A stretch of 64,000 bases of DNA. It comes from Jeotgalibacillus salarius (GTDB lineage: Bacteria; Bacillota; Bacilli; Bacillales; Jeotgalibacillaceae). The position numbers and the translations under genes are program-made. The notes below the pieces were generated by a model that worked only from the letters and a program-made list of their open reading frames with translations, did no database searches and had not been told where the DNA came from. Below, piece by piece: positions 46,750 to 55,973 of this stretch (position 1 is the stretch's first letter; the number at the start of each line of letters is the position of its first letter). The stretch spans positions 124,001-188,000 of the forward strand of contig NZ_SORX01000006.1 in NCBI RefSeq assembly GCF_004405125.1. Direction: 5' to 3'.

Positions 46750-48354
46750 TCAATCCACTTCCCTGTCAACAGAACCATTATCCTGTTGCCTGCGGTATTC
46801 AACCGGTGAACAGGCATAATGCTTTTTAAATACTGTACTGAAGTAACCTGCACTCGAGTACCCTGTCAGTTCAGCTACATCGATAATTTTCAGACGATGA
46901 TCCTTTAGAAAATCTGCAGCTTTCTTCATCCTTACTTTCACAAGGTAATCTGTAAAGTTCTGACCCGTCTGCTGCTTAAATAACTCTGATAAGTAGGTCC
47001 CGTTCATATGAAACAGATCAGAGAGCATTGACAGAGAAATATCTTCAGCATAATGCATATCCAGGTATTGTTTGACTGAATCCGTCACCTTTGAACCTGA
47101 AAAACGAACAGAATGAACAGCCTGCGTAATCGTTTCAGAGACAAGAACAATGGAATTCATCACTGTTACATAATTTGTCATCTGACGAACTTCCTGCTGA
47201 CACAACCAGATAGACTGGGAGATTGATGGATCTTTTAATTCATACTTTTGAACAATGGTTCCTAATAGAAAAAGAATTCGATTTGCACCCACTGTGAATG
47301 AATAAGCTGAGTGCTGTCCTGACTTAACCAATTCTTTTTTTATCAGATCCGAAACCGGTTTTACATCGCCCTGCTCACTTGCACTCATCATAATTCTTTC
47401 AAATTCCGGTGATAGCCCGGTCCCCTGTAAACTGTGCTGATCTTCTTTATAAAGGTGAGCACCTGTTTCAAGAGGGGATTGACTCCAGGCAAGCAGACTT
47501 GAAATATACGTATCCTTCATTTTGTCAAAGCCGATTACGCTTTCCCCTGCGCCGATCACGGTGTATAGATTGAGCAGTGATTTGGATTGATCCTGTACTT
47601 TTCTTATAAAGGATTGTTCATACTTTTGATGTAACAGACTGACCGCATGAATCAAAGAAGGGTAAGCCGGATTCTCAAACAGCCAGATTTGATCGAATTG
47701 ACTGCTGATCTCGTTACATAATAATCTGAACGATTCCCACAGCTTTTTAGGTCTTGAGGATTCGCCATCTGTCCCTCTTGCTTCGATTGTTAAGATTCTG
47801 ATCACTGCATCCGGGTCTGCCAGTTCGTTAAATTGCAATTGCTTCAGCCGTTCACTCACTGCATCCTGATTCAGCCAGTCCCCATTGGCAACGTACAGAA
47901 GATACTTCCTGCGTTCATCTTCAAAGGCATATCTCGCTGCTCTTTTCATTTTATTCAGTTCATGCTTTTCAACTTTTTCATGCTCTATTTCTTGTTTCAT
48001 TTTACTGAGGGTGGTTTCAAGATCATCAGGTGACACCGGCTTGAGTAAGTAATCACTCGCCCCTTCTTTCATCGCATTCTTCACATAGTCAAAATCGGAG
48101 TAGCCTGAGAGGACAATGATTTTGATATGCGGATACTGCTTCTTACATTCTTTAGTAAATGCAAGACCATCCATCACAGGCATTCTCATATCAGTAATCA
48201 CTAGGTCGACCGCGTTTGAAGCAAGCTTTTCAAGTGCTTCCTTCCCATCCGAGGCTTCCCCAATCACCTCATACGCCTGATCTGTTAAGTTAAGTTTCAA
48301 ATGCATGCCTTTTCTGATCTGGACTTCATCGTCTACGATCATGATCTTCATCAT
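46750..48354 (-). CDS. YesN-type response regulator (REC + AraC HTH)
   Basis: 534 residues. REC domain with DD at the N-terminus and phospho-Asp in DLVITDMRMPVMDG; about 250 residues of linker domain; C-terminal AraC helix-turn-helix pair (SLSMLSDLFHMNGTYLSELF; VAELTGYSSAGYFSTVFKKH). Activates carbohydrate-uptake genes when phosphorylated by the adjacent kinase. The start has GAGGGG upstream and overlaps the kinase gene by 29 bases. The likely target is the permease operon at 45243. Confidence 0.92.
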   Translation of the reverse strand: MMKIMIVDDEVQIRKGMHLKLNLTDQAYEVIGEASDGKEALEKLASNAVDLVITDMRMPVMDGLAFTKECKKQYPHIKIIVLSGYSDFDYVKNAMKEGASDYLLKPVSPDDLETTLSKMKQEIEHEKVEKHELNKMKRAARYAFEDERRKYLLYVANGDWLNQDAVSERLKQLQFNELADPDAVIRILTIEARGTDGESSRPKKLWESFRLLCNEISSQFDQIWLFENPAYPSLIHAVSLLHQKYEQSFIRKVQDQSKSLLNLYTVIGAGESVIGFDKMKDTYISSLLAWSQSPLETGAHLYKEDQHSLQGTGLSPEFERIMMSASEQGDVKPVSDLIKKELVKSGQHSAYSFTVGANRILFLLGTIVQKYELKDPSISQSIWLCQQEVRQMTNYVTVMNSIVLVSETITQAVHSVRFSGSKVTDSVKQYLDMHYAEDISLSMLSDLFHMNGTYLSELFKQQTGQNFTDYLVKVRMKKAADFLKDHRLKIIDVAELTGYSSAGYFSTVFKKHYACSPVEYRRQQDNGSVDREVD

Positions 48355-50128
48355 TTTCCACCCCCTCATTTGTATAGAAATATAGATACATGTCTGTTCC
48401 AAGACCTGGTCTGGACTTGATGTCATAGCTGAACCTGTCGCCAAAATAAAGCTTTAACCTGCCTATGACATTACGTAATCCAATACTGTACCCTTTACTT
48501 TTCAGTACATCTGACTCCTCAAAATCTTTTAAGTTTGTAATTAAATCCTCTGTCATCCCTTCCCCTTTATCTGAGACAGCTACAATGACGCTATGATTCT
48601 GATCAGTGATACTAATGTCAATTTCAGCATGATGTTTTTGCGTGAAGCTGTATTTAACTGCATTTTCAACGAGCGGCTGTAAGGTAAACTTAGGAACCAG
48701 TAAACCGAGTGCGCTGCTATCATCTTTAATGGTTACCTTCAGCTGATCGCCATATCTTATTTTTAAAATGTCAGTATAACTTTTTATATACATTAATTCT
48801 TCAGCGAGCGGGACCTCTGTATGCTCTGTTTTCAGTGAATACCGCAGCATTTTGCCTAACGCCACACTCACATTCATCACTTCCCGGTTCTTCTCCTGCA
48901 GGGCCAGACTCCCGATAATTTCAAGCGTATTATTCAAAAAGTGAGGATTGATCTGCAGCAGCAAAGCATTGTATTCAGCGTCCTTACGTCTCAGGTTCGC
49001 CTTATACTCTGTTTCAATCATGCGATTGAGCTGGTCTATCGTATGATCAGCTGCATGAATCAGGTACCCGACCTCGTCTTTTCCTGATCGCACTGATGGA
49101 AGAGCGCTTTTTGCGCCTTTAAAATCCCCGCGTTCAATAAAAGACATCGCTTTTGTTAACCCGCTCACAGGAAGGATAATCGTTGATGAGAAAATAAATG
49201 ATGCAATCATGGTTAAGATAAAGATGCCAAATGAGATGAATAATAAAGTCCGCTGCAGGTCGTTAACCTCACTGAACAGCTCTGATTCTGCTACTTCGTT
49301 CATCAGTACCCAATCTGCAAAAGGCAGTTTCTGATAAAAGATCAGAAACTTTTCCCCTTCTTCCACCCGCTCAATCATGCCTTTCTCCAGGTCTGAAAGG
49401 TTGATCGCCCCGATCGTTTGAGTTAAATCTGTCTTCTCAGAAGGAACCCGCTGGCTCAATACCTTTTCAGCATTCGAATCCACTAAATATGTATAACCTG
49501 TTTGAACGATTGCCTGATTATCCAGGGCATTTTCAAGAATATGAGTCGGAAAGCTGACCTTAATGACGCCTCCGTTCATCATCGTATTCAGATCAAAAAG
49601 AGGCACCAGAAAACTATTCACCTGCTGATTGATCATTTCAGAAGATTGCTGGAAAGAGTCAAGATGCGCACCTGTGTAAATACGTTCATCATTCAAATAC
49701 TCGCTATACCAGCCTTCAGCTGTCCAGCCCAACCCTTCTCCCCATACTGTTGCACCATCATTTAAAAAAACGTTAATTGACATTGAATTAGAGTTATTGA
49801 TCATCATGGCTGCTAATTGAGATTCCAGATTCGTCTCAGCCAGAAACTTTTCTCCAACAGTTGCATCCGGATTGCCATTCACCCTCAACCAATCCTGCGT
49901 CAGCTCATTAAGCAGCACCTGCTTACCGATATCTTCAGCCTGGGTAGCGATAGACTCAATATATAAAGAATACTGATCCATTACTTCGACTGATAACTCC
50001 CTTGTTTGATCTTTGATCGACTCAGTTAACCAGGCAGGAATTAAAATAGACAACACTAAAAAAGGTATGGTTAATAAAATCGTAAAAATAATAAACAACC
50101 TATTTCTTAGCGAAAAAAACATACTCAT
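48326..50128 (-). CDS. YesM-type sensor histidine kinase
   Basis: 600 residues. TM1 (about 8-28), extracellular dCache-like domain (about 35-270), TM2 (about 285-310), HAMP, and a His_kinase domain with the phospho-His in INPHFLNNTL and ATPase motifs VPKFTLQPLVENAVKYS (core) and DKGEGM. ATG 50128 or 50122 are both compatible with GAGGGTGGGG. Transmits signals on extracellular saccharides to the YesN partner (family knowledge). Confidence 0.92.
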   Translation of the reverse strand: MSMFFSLRNRLFIIFTILLTIPFLVLSILIPAWLTESIKDQTRELSVEVMDQYSLYIESIATQAEDIGKQVLLNELTQDWLRVNGNPDATVGEKFLAETNLESQLAAMMINNSNSMSINVFLNDGATVWGEGLGWTAEGWYSEYLNDERIYTGAHLDSFQQSSEMINQQVNSFLVPLFDLNTMMNGGVIKVSFPTHILENALDNQAIVQTGYTYLVDSNAEKVLSQRVPSEKTDLTQTIGAINLSDLEKGMIERVEEGEKFLIFYQKLPFADWVLMNEVAESELFSEVNDLQRTLLFISFGIFILTMIASFIFSSTIILPVSGLTKAMSFIERGDFKGAKSALPSVRSGKDEVGYLIHAADHTIDQLNRMIETEYKANLRRKDAEYNALLLQINPHFLNNTLEIIGSLALQEKNREVMNVSVALGKMLRYSLKTEHTEVPLAEELMYIKSYTDILKIRYGDQLKVTIKDDSSALGLLVPKFTLQPLVENAVKYSFTQKHHAEIDISITDQNHSVIVAVSDKGEGMTEDLITNLKDFEESDVLKSKGYSIGLRNVIGRLKLYFGDRFSYDIKSRPGLGTDMYLYFYTNEGVENDEDHDRRR

Positions 50129-50245
50129 CCCCACCCTCTGCATTCAATTAAGAACTTAGCACACTTATTCGGAATATTCTATATGGGTTAAATAAGTATC
50201 GTGCGTAGTGACGCAGGAAATACGAGGAAATTACAAATAAACAAA

Positions 50246-50284
50246 GAAAAACTGCAAGGGCCCCATACCTTGCAGTTTTCTTCT
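50246..50284. terminator. symmetrical terminator
   Basis: GAAAACTGCAAGG / CCTTGCAGTTTTC, 8-base loop, T-run either way. Ends the small frameshifted gene on the minus strand. Confidence 0.85.
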
Positions 50285-50330
50285 ATAATAACCTGAATGT
50301 TCAACAGAGAGTTATAGTCTACTTAGTTAT

Positions 50331-50491
50331 TCAATAGGGGTTTTGAGCGTACAGATACATATAAATGATGAGTAAAATGCTCACAACAATCAATAAAGTA
50401 ATCGATCCGATGATTAATTTTTTTCTTTTTTGATTGCACCATAAATAATCCCAATGACGCCAAGCAATATGAGCATTCCAACGAGAACCAT
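50331..50491 (-). pseudogene. small two-TM protein with frameshift at an A-run
   Basis: GGAGGGGG precedes ATG 50491. The first 25 codons encode one helix (MVLVGMLILLGVIGIIYGAI) and KKEKN, then TAA. One base back, the frame continues LIIGSITLLIVVSILLIIY to TGA at 50331, a second helix. The switch is at G-AAAAAAA (50418-50424). Either a true frameshift mutation or -1 slippage at A AAA AAT. Confidence 0.55.
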
Positions 50492-50538
50492 ATGAGCCCC
50501 CTCCCTTTGGAAGATATAACTTTCTTACAATTAAGATG

Positions 50539-50595
50539 CGTTATATAAATGAACTCAACTGTGTAGAAATTTTTTCAACACAGGGTCCCAGTTTC
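50539..50595 (+). repeat. dispersed intergenic repeat, family B (copy 1)
   Basis: CGTTATATAAATG, a variable stretch, then TTTTTTCAACACAGGGTCCC. A close relative is at 58553-58610 and a weaker one at 57371-57420. It touches the CbiA stop. Confidence 0.5.
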
Positions 50596-51955
50596 ACTCA
50601 TCAGCTATACACTCACCTAAAAAGTTCTCCAGCACCTCCGGATTAGATGCAAAATGAAGATGTGTATATCCCGCAACAACATTTTTATATAAGTATCCTT
50701 CCTCCGCTGTTCCAAAAAAGCTGCTCACATGATAAGCACTTGAAAGTTCTTCGTGAGGCTTGAAGGTTGAGTAGTGAAATTCATGTCCGCGCATTGCCGT
50801 TTCTTTCTTAAAAAACTTATTGCCTTCTGCTCCTGTGATTTCACGATAACCGATCGCAGCGATATTCATCTGCATCTCAGTTTTTCCGGGCAACACACCG
50901 GCCATCGGGTACGTTTCACCTTCAACATTCGTGATCGATTCAGACAAATACATTAATCCGCCGCATTCCGCCAGCACCGGAAGGCCTTTTTCAATCGCGT
51001 CTTTAATCGACTGTTTTACTTCATTATGATCTGCCAGCTCTTTTAAAAACTGTTCCGGAAAACCTCCGCCTAAATAAAGTCCGTCTGCTTCAGGCGGAAG
51101 CACCTCTCCTTTTAACGGGGAAAAGTAAATGACTTCAGCACCAAATGCTTCAATCAATTCAAGGTTTTCCTGATAATAAAAATTAAACGCCTGATCATAG
51201 GCAACTGCTACTTTAACGTTCATGGGACTTCTTTGTTTGAACAATGAGTTCTCAGTTGTCACAGATGACTGAGAACTCATCTGATAAATCCGGTCAAGAT
51301 CGACTGTCTCTGCAACTGCTTCCCCTAATCTTTCAAGCTGTTCATTCAGTTCACCACGTTCAATTGACGGCACTAGACCGAGGTGCCTCTCCGGCATATG
51401 AATCTGCTCATTTTCAGTCAGATATCCGCAGACTGGAACGCCGCATTCCTGCTCCACCGCTTCTTTAATCAGTTTGTAGTGACCTTCGCTTCCTACTCTG
51501 TTGGCAATGACACCAGCGATATTCACGTCCGGATCTAAATGCTGAAATCCTTTCACAACTGCAGCTGCACTCCGGGCCATCGCTGAACAATCAACAACCA
51601 GAATGACCGGGCATTTAAGTAGTGAACTGATTTCTGCAGCAGATCCCCTGTTCGATGTTGGTGACTCTCCATCATAAAGCCCCATCATGCCTTCAATGAT
51701 CGAAATATCAGCACCTTCACTTCCATTGACGAAAATTTCCTTCATCACATCAGAAGTAAGCATCCAGCTGTCCAGGTTTCGTGAAGGACGATTCGTGATT
51801 GCAGTGTGATAAGCAGGATCTATATAGTCGGGACCGCACTTAAAGCCCTGAACAGATAGACCTTTTTTCATAAAAGCTGCCATTAACCCGAGTGTGATGC
51901 TGGTTTTGCCAACTCCGCTTGATACGCCTGCGATGAGGATACGGTGGCTGGTCAC
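50594..51955 (-). CDS. cbiA: cobyrinate a,c-diamide synthase
   Basis: 453 residues. ATP- and glutamine-dependent amidation of cobyrinic acid side chains a and c in B12 synthesis. N-terminal P-loop GVSSGVGKTS and KCGPDYIDPAYHT, C-terminal type-1 glutamine amidotransferase with catalytic Cys in LAECGGLMYLSE and a late His in GYTHLHFA. GTG start that overlaps the TGA of a 24-codon ORF (GTGA), with no strong ribosome site of its own. No other cobalamin gene is in the window, so it works on imported or elsewhere-made precursor, or belongs to a split pathway. Confidence 0.93.
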   Translation of the reverse strand: MTSHRILIAGVSSGVGKTSITLGLMAAFMKKGLSVQGFKCGPDYIDPAYHTAITNRPSRNLDSWMLTSDVMKEIFVNGSEGADISIIEGMMGLYDGESPTSNRGSAAEISSLLKCPVILVVDCSAMARSAAAVVKGFQHLDPDVNIAGVIANRVGSEGHYKLIKEAVEQECGVPVCGYLTENEQIHMPERHLGLVPSIERGELNEQLERLGEAVAETVDLDRIYQMSSQSSVTTENSLFKQRSPMNVKVAVAYDQAFNFYYQENLELIEAFGAEVIYFSPLKGEVLPPEADGLYLGGGFPEQFLKELADHNEVKQSIKDAIEKGLPVLAECGGLMYLSESITNVEGETYPMAGVLPGKTEMQMNIAAIGYREITGAEGNKFFKKETAMRGHEFHYSTFKPHEELSSAYHVSSFFGTAEEGYLYKNVVAGYTHLHFASNPEVLENFLGECIADE

Positions 51956-52026
51956 AACTGATCACCAAAACAAATCATTCGCGAATGGATGTTGAATACT
52001 GGTGAATCAAACCTTTTCCTGTTCAT
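51952..52026 (-). CDS. 24-residue upstream ORF coupled to cbiA
   Basis: ATG 52026 with AGGAGG seven bases upstream, peptide MNRKRFDSPVFNIHSRMI..., TGA at 51952-51954 overlapping the cbiA GTG. The good ribosome site here and the poor one for cbiA suggest translational coupling. It may be a leader peptide or just a relay ORF; I saw no cobalamin riboswitch motif upstream. Confidence 0.6.
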   Translation of the reverse strand: MNRKRFDSPVFNIHSRMICFGDQL

Positions 52027-52154
52027 CGTTTTTCCTCCTGTATATCAATCTCGTTTTCGTTTTTCTATAAATAAATTATAATGCAGAATTTATTTAAAAT
52101 CACAGGTTATCTATTTCACTATTCTTCCTCAAGATAATCAGTCATCAATATTAA

Positions 52155-52193
52155 AAATCCGGGCAGCGACGACTAGTCACTGCCCGGATTAAT
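52155..52193 (-). terminator. terminator of the XRE-MEDS gene
   Basis: AATCCGGGCAG / CTGCCCGGATT perfect 11-bp stem, T-run on the minus strand. Confidence 0.85.
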
Positions 52194-52258
52194 ATATAAA
52201 TGATTGAATCATCATTGATCGCAAATGTCGATCACCGTTATTGTCACATTCACATCAT

Positions 52259-53080
52259 TCAGGACTCCTGATCTTCCAAAAGGTGAAATAAAGATAACAT
52301 CTTAGCATGTTCACTATAGAATGGTGACATGACCAGTTCCTGATCAGTCATGATGTAGTGAAATAACTTCATGACTTGAATATACTCATCTGCAGTTACT
52401 TTAGATGCATCAAATGAACATACCATCAGCCACTCATATTCATTCAGCTCTTTGCCACAGGTTTCAACAAATGATTTGATATAGTAAAAAGAATCTTTTC
52501 TATCTGAGGAAGTATCATTGATCCACATACTGAAATATGTATCAGGCTTTACTTGTTCATGTATAAATGTAAACAGGTGCTGAGGGAGTTCGTCAAGACT
52601 GATATTATGCTCAAAAAAATGTACATATTTTTCGATTGTACTTTTCGGAAGCAAGTATTTCAACTCACTGACAACTCTTGAATAGTTTTTGTATTGGTCT
52701 ATGATGATGCAATGAACGTTTTGTTCTACTTTTGACAGGATAAATTTAATCATATTGTTATGAGACGCCTCATTACTGCCGTAATGGTACATCACATAAC
52801 CATTTTTTCTGGATCTCAAATGAGAAAACCCATCATGATTTAAATGTACCGTTTTTTTTAAGGGGGAACTTAAGTCACCAAAATAAATATAGTCCGTAAA
52901 AAACCTTAAAAAGTTAAAATCTAATACTTTTGCAATATTCTCAGCTACTGATGGACTAGGGTCGCGCAAGCCATTTTCCAGCTGAGAATAATAGGACCGG
53001 TCAATAAAAGATTGATCTGCAACCTTTTGTTGCGTAAGCCCTGTAGATTTCCTAAGTTCGATCAACCATTCCCGCTTCAT
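52259..53080 (-). CDS. XRE-family regulator with MEDS-like sensor domain
   Basis: 273 residues. HTH_3 at about 5-58 (TGLTQQKVADQSFIDRSYYSQLENG) and a long C-terminal domain (about 85-260) whose strand pattern (HLNHDGFSHLRS..., NVHCIIIDQ) resembles the MEDS/DcmR sensory fold seen in some Bacillales regulators. ATG 53080 has GGGGG five bases upstream. Followed on the other strand by Spo0E, so the pair may act in sporulation control (inference). Confidence 0.75.
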   Translation of the reverse strand: MKREWLIELRKSTGLTQQKVADQSFIDRSYYSQLENGLRDPSPSVAENIAKVLDFNFLRFFTDYIYFGDLSSPLKKTVHLNHDGFSHLRSRKNGYVMYHYGSNEASHNNMIKFILSKVEQNVHCIIIDQYKNYSRVVSELKYLLPKSTIEKYVHFFEHNISLDELPQHLFTFIHEQVKPDTYFSMWINDTSSDRKDSFYYIKSFVETCGKELNEYEWLMVCSFDASKVTADEYIQVMKLFHYIMTDQELVMSPFYSEHAKMLSLFHLLEDQES

Positions 53081-53487
53081 TCTATCCCCCGATTTCCTAA
53101 CCTTTAAAAAATCCAATCATGTATTCATACTCATATATTCAATAAAACATATATCGAACTGCTAATTCCATGGTAATTAAAACCACCATGATATTGATCT
53201 TATTTAAAACGCTCATAAACAATCTACTAATACTTTATTAAATCACAAAGCTGCACCTGATAGATTGAATGTGGCAAATAGAAACACTAAAGACCGATTG
53301 TTACAAATTGCCACATTATTTCGTGAAAATATGTAGAATGGTGAAGAAATAGAAACTAAAATTAGGAAAATAGATCACTTGAAATATGTGTTAATTTCTA
53401 AACAAAAAGATCTACATACGTTCTACTCGTCTTGTATCAGTTTTATAGTTTCTAAATATGACGTCTAACTTATAAGGAGCTAATCAC
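53081..53487. promoter_or_regulatory. divergent control region between XRE-MEDS and Spo0E genes
   Basis: 407 bases with two inverted repeats: AATGTGGCAA / TTGCCACATT (53268-53277 and 53308-53317, perfect, 30-base spacing) and CATGGT / ACCATG (53169-53174 and 53185-53190). Possible operators for the divergent genes. No ORF found. Confidence 0.45.
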
Positions 53488-53679
53488 ATGAACAAATCAG
53501 AAAGTGAATTAGAGGTTAATATCCGTTGTAAACGCGAGGCCATGATCAAAAGCGGATTATTAAACGGGCTCCTGCACACAGAAACGCTCAAGCTAAGTCG
53601 GGAGCTGGACCAATTAATTTATGAATCCCAAAAAAGAAAACAACGAGTTTCTAAACAGAGTACAACACAGAAAGTTTAA
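53488..53679 (+). CDS. Spo0E-family aspartyl-phosphate phosphatase
   Basis: 63 residues, two helices. The SRELDQLIYES motif near 37 is the Spo0E signature (SxxxD); such proteins dephosphorylate Spo0A~P or relatives and hold back sporulation. AAGGAG seven bases before ATG. Terminator follows. Confidence 0.88.
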   Translation: MNKSESELEVNIRCKREAMIKSGLLNGLLHTETLKLSRELDQLIYESQKRKQRVSKQSTTQKV

Positions 53680-53692
53680 ATCAGTATATAGA

Positions 53693-53728
53693 AAAGCCAT
53701 CGAATAGAAACCCTCGATGGCTTTGTTA
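53693..53728 (+). terminator. terminator of the Spo0E-type gene
   Basis: AAAGCCATCGA / TCGATGGCTTT, 10-base loop, partial T-run. Confidence 0.8.
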
Positions 53729-53753
53729 TTAACGTCCCTTTTATGAACCCTGT

Positions 53754-53974
53754 CTAATTGACATTCACTTTTATTCCTGTCTCTTCCAGCACTTCTCTTT
53801 CCAGTCATTCTTCATGTGTTTCACCGTGTTAAATCCTCCACTGGGAAGGAAATGATTTTTATTTCGAACCTGAATGACTGCAATCTTATCTTTATTAGAA
53901 TTGAACATCACACCATATACGGCCAGTCTTGTTATGTAGGTCTTTCCGTTTTCTTTTTCTCCGAATGTCAGCAT
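53754..53974 (-). pseudogene. NUDIX hydrolase relic with frameshift in the Nudix box
   Basis: ATG 53974 has AAAGGAG upstream and starts MLTFGEKENGKTYITRLAVY, leading to FLPSGGFN. After a frame change the Nudix core appears as LEREVLEETGI and ends at a stop at 53754. The gene is cut to about 70 codons; family members have 130 or more. Confidence 0.75.
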
Positions 53975-54122
53975 TGTCTTCACTCCTTTATATGGGATGA
54001 TGTACCAGATCAAATTAAATCATTTATCCATAAAGTAAATCCTTCCCTTATCTTACACTATATTCTTGACCAAAATGACCATATAATGGATTAGACAAGA
54101 AGCAATTTGGAGGTTATGAACA

Positions 54123-54938
54123 ATGGAAAAGTATATTTGTATCACTTGTGGTACACAGTACCCGCCTTCTTCTCGGGAACCTGAGCAATGTGTGATCTGT
54201 GAGGAAGAAAGACAGTACGTGCACCCGGATGGGCAACAGTGGACGACTTTAGAAAAGATGCAACAGTCAGGCATATACTCAAATCAATTGATTGAAGAAC
54301 AAAAGGGCCTGAAGAGTATCACCACCAGTCCTGAATTCGGTATCGGACAAACAGTATACATAATAGAAGAACAAGGCTTCAGACTTTTATGGGATTGTAT
54401 GGCTTACATAGATGATCAGACCATCACCCGTATAAATGAGGCAGGCGGACTTGATGCGATTGCACTCTCCCACCCTCATTACTACACAACGCAGGTTGAG
54501 TGGGCTGAGACATTCAATTGTCCGATCTACATACACAAAGATGATAAACAATGGGTGCAGGAGCCAAGCGACCGCATCATTTATTGGAGCGGTGAATCGC
54601 TTGTGCTCTCAGAAGGATTAACCCTCCACAGACTTGGCGGACATTTTGACGGTGGTGCTGTTTTGCATTGGACAAAAACTGACGGCGAGGCTGTACTGCT
54701 AACCGGTGATATTATTCAGGTCGCGGCAGATCGTCAGTGGGTCAGCTTTATGTACAGTTACCCTAATATGATTCCGCTGCCGGCAGAGACAGTGAGAGAG
54801 ATTGCTTTAAAACTGAAGCCTTTGAAGTTCAGTGAATTGTATAATGCATTTCACAGAGAAGTATCAGGACAGGCGGATGTTGCTGTACAGCGGTCGGCTG
54901 AGAGGTATGTGGCGGCTTTGGAGGGTCGGTTGTTTTAA
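54123..54938 (+). CDS. MBL-fold hydrolase with N-terminal zinc-ribbon
   Basis: 271 residues. CITCG...CVIC (C6, C9, C25, C28 region) resembles a rubredoxin-like zinc knuckle. The metallo-beta-lactamase fold follows, with SHPHYYTTQ in place of HxHxDH, GGHFDGG, and LLTGDIIQV. The changed metal motif is known from a subfamily of unknown activity, so catalysis may differ. Monocistronic, GGAGG seven bases before ATG. Confidence 0.8.
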   Translation: MEKYICITCGTQYPPSSREPEQCVICEEERQYVHPDGQQWTTLEKMQQSGIYSNQLIEEQKGLKSITTSPEFGIGQTVYIIEEQGFRLLWDCMAYIDDQTITRINEAGGLDAIALSHPHYYTTQVEWAETFNCPIYIHKDDKQWVQEPSDRIIYWSGESLVLSEGLTLHRLGGHFDGGAVLHWTKTDGEAVLLTGDIIQVAADRQWVSFMYSYPNMIPLPAETVREIALKLKPLKFSELYNAFHREVSGQADVAVQRSAERYVAALEGRLF

Positions 54939-55005
54939 TCGAAGAACTTAGTATTTAGTATTCGTCGTCATATAGAAAATGAAATTTACATAGAGGTGAA
55001 ATTAT

Positions 55006-55968
55006 ATGCCTAAAACCGACAACATGTTAGCGATTCTATGGATGCTTCGTTCAGGTGAAAAAATGACTGCGAAACAAATATCAGAAAAGCTGGAGATGAA
55101 TATAAGGACTGTGTATCGTTATATTGATACGATTTCAACAAGTGGCGTACCGATCGTTTCAGAACCAGGACATAACGGTGGATACACTTTATTAGACAAT
55201 TTTATTGATGCTCCTCTCTTCTTTGATTCTGAGGAGCAGACTTCACTATTTCACGCTGCTGTTTTTGCAGAAGAAGCCGGATATTATGGAGGAGAAGCAC
55301 TCAATAGAGCCATTTCAAAACTAAGTAACTATTCAAATCAAGAACAGGAAATAAAGGTAAACCAGCATTTAACCAGTCTTGAAGTAATCAGTGGATTAAG
55401 TTCGCACTCTATGGAACCTTTTTTGAAGGAATTGGGGCAGGCCGTAGCTGACGGGTACTCAGTAAAAATCCTTTACCCTAAAAGTGGTGAAAAGCATTTA
55501 AATGATAGATTAGTTGATCCGTACAGAATGATCTATTGGAATCATAAGTGGTATGTGATTGGATATTGTCATCTTAGAACGGATATCCGTAGTTTTAGAG
55601 TAGATCGAATTGAAGACCTGACCCTAACCGAAAATAAGTTTGAACGGCCGGATGATTTTTCAGCACGTGACTATTTTACAGAAAGCCTTCTTCCAACGAT
55701 AGATGATAAGGAAGAGGTTCTCTCTTTGGTTATTACCGGGGATAAAAACGTATTAGCTGACATTTGCCAGCATTGGTATTTAGGACATTATTTACAAGAA
55801 CGAACTGACAATCAAGCCGTTTTTCTTCTTGAAAAAGATGTGATACATACTTATGTACCTTATTTACTTTTACCATACAATCAATCTATTAAAGTGATAG
55901 AGCCAATCAGTCTTAAGGAAAGACTAGTTGAAGTTCTATCGGAATTAATAAAATTTCATCAATCATGA
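55006..55968 (+). CDS. HTH + WYL-domain transcription regulator (YafY type)
   Basis: 320 residues. N-terminal winged helix (KISEKLEMNIRTVYRYIDTIS core) of DeoR kind, then WYL at about 140-220 (VDPYRMIYWNHKWYVIGYC) and a C-terminal WCX domain. Senses nucleotides or nucleic acid by WYL in family knowledge. Target unknown; flanked by MBL and DJ-1 genes on the same strand but with separate promoters or a terminator between. Confidence 0.88.
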   Translation: MPKTDNMLAILWMLRSGEKMTAKQISEKLEMNIRTVYRYIDTISTSGVPIVSEPGHNGGYTLLDNFIDAPLFFDSEEQTSLFHAAVFAEEAGYYGGEALNRAISKLSNYSNQEQEIKVNQHLTSLEVISGLSSHSMEPFLKELGQAVADGYSVKILYPKSGEKHLNDRLVDPYRMIYWNHKWYVIGYCHLRTDIRSFRVDRIEDLTLTENKFERPDDFSARDYFTESLLPTIDDKEEVLSLVITGDKNVLADICQHWYLGHYLQERTDNQAVFLLEKDVIHTYVPYLLLPYNQSIKVIEPISLKERLVEVLSELIKFHQS

Positions 55969-55973
55969 TCACT

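Noticed and set aside
52027-52154. Cobalamin riboswitch upstream of cbiA
   Set aside because: No B12-box-like sequence (AGCCACTGNAA or its near form) in the short A/T-rich leader.
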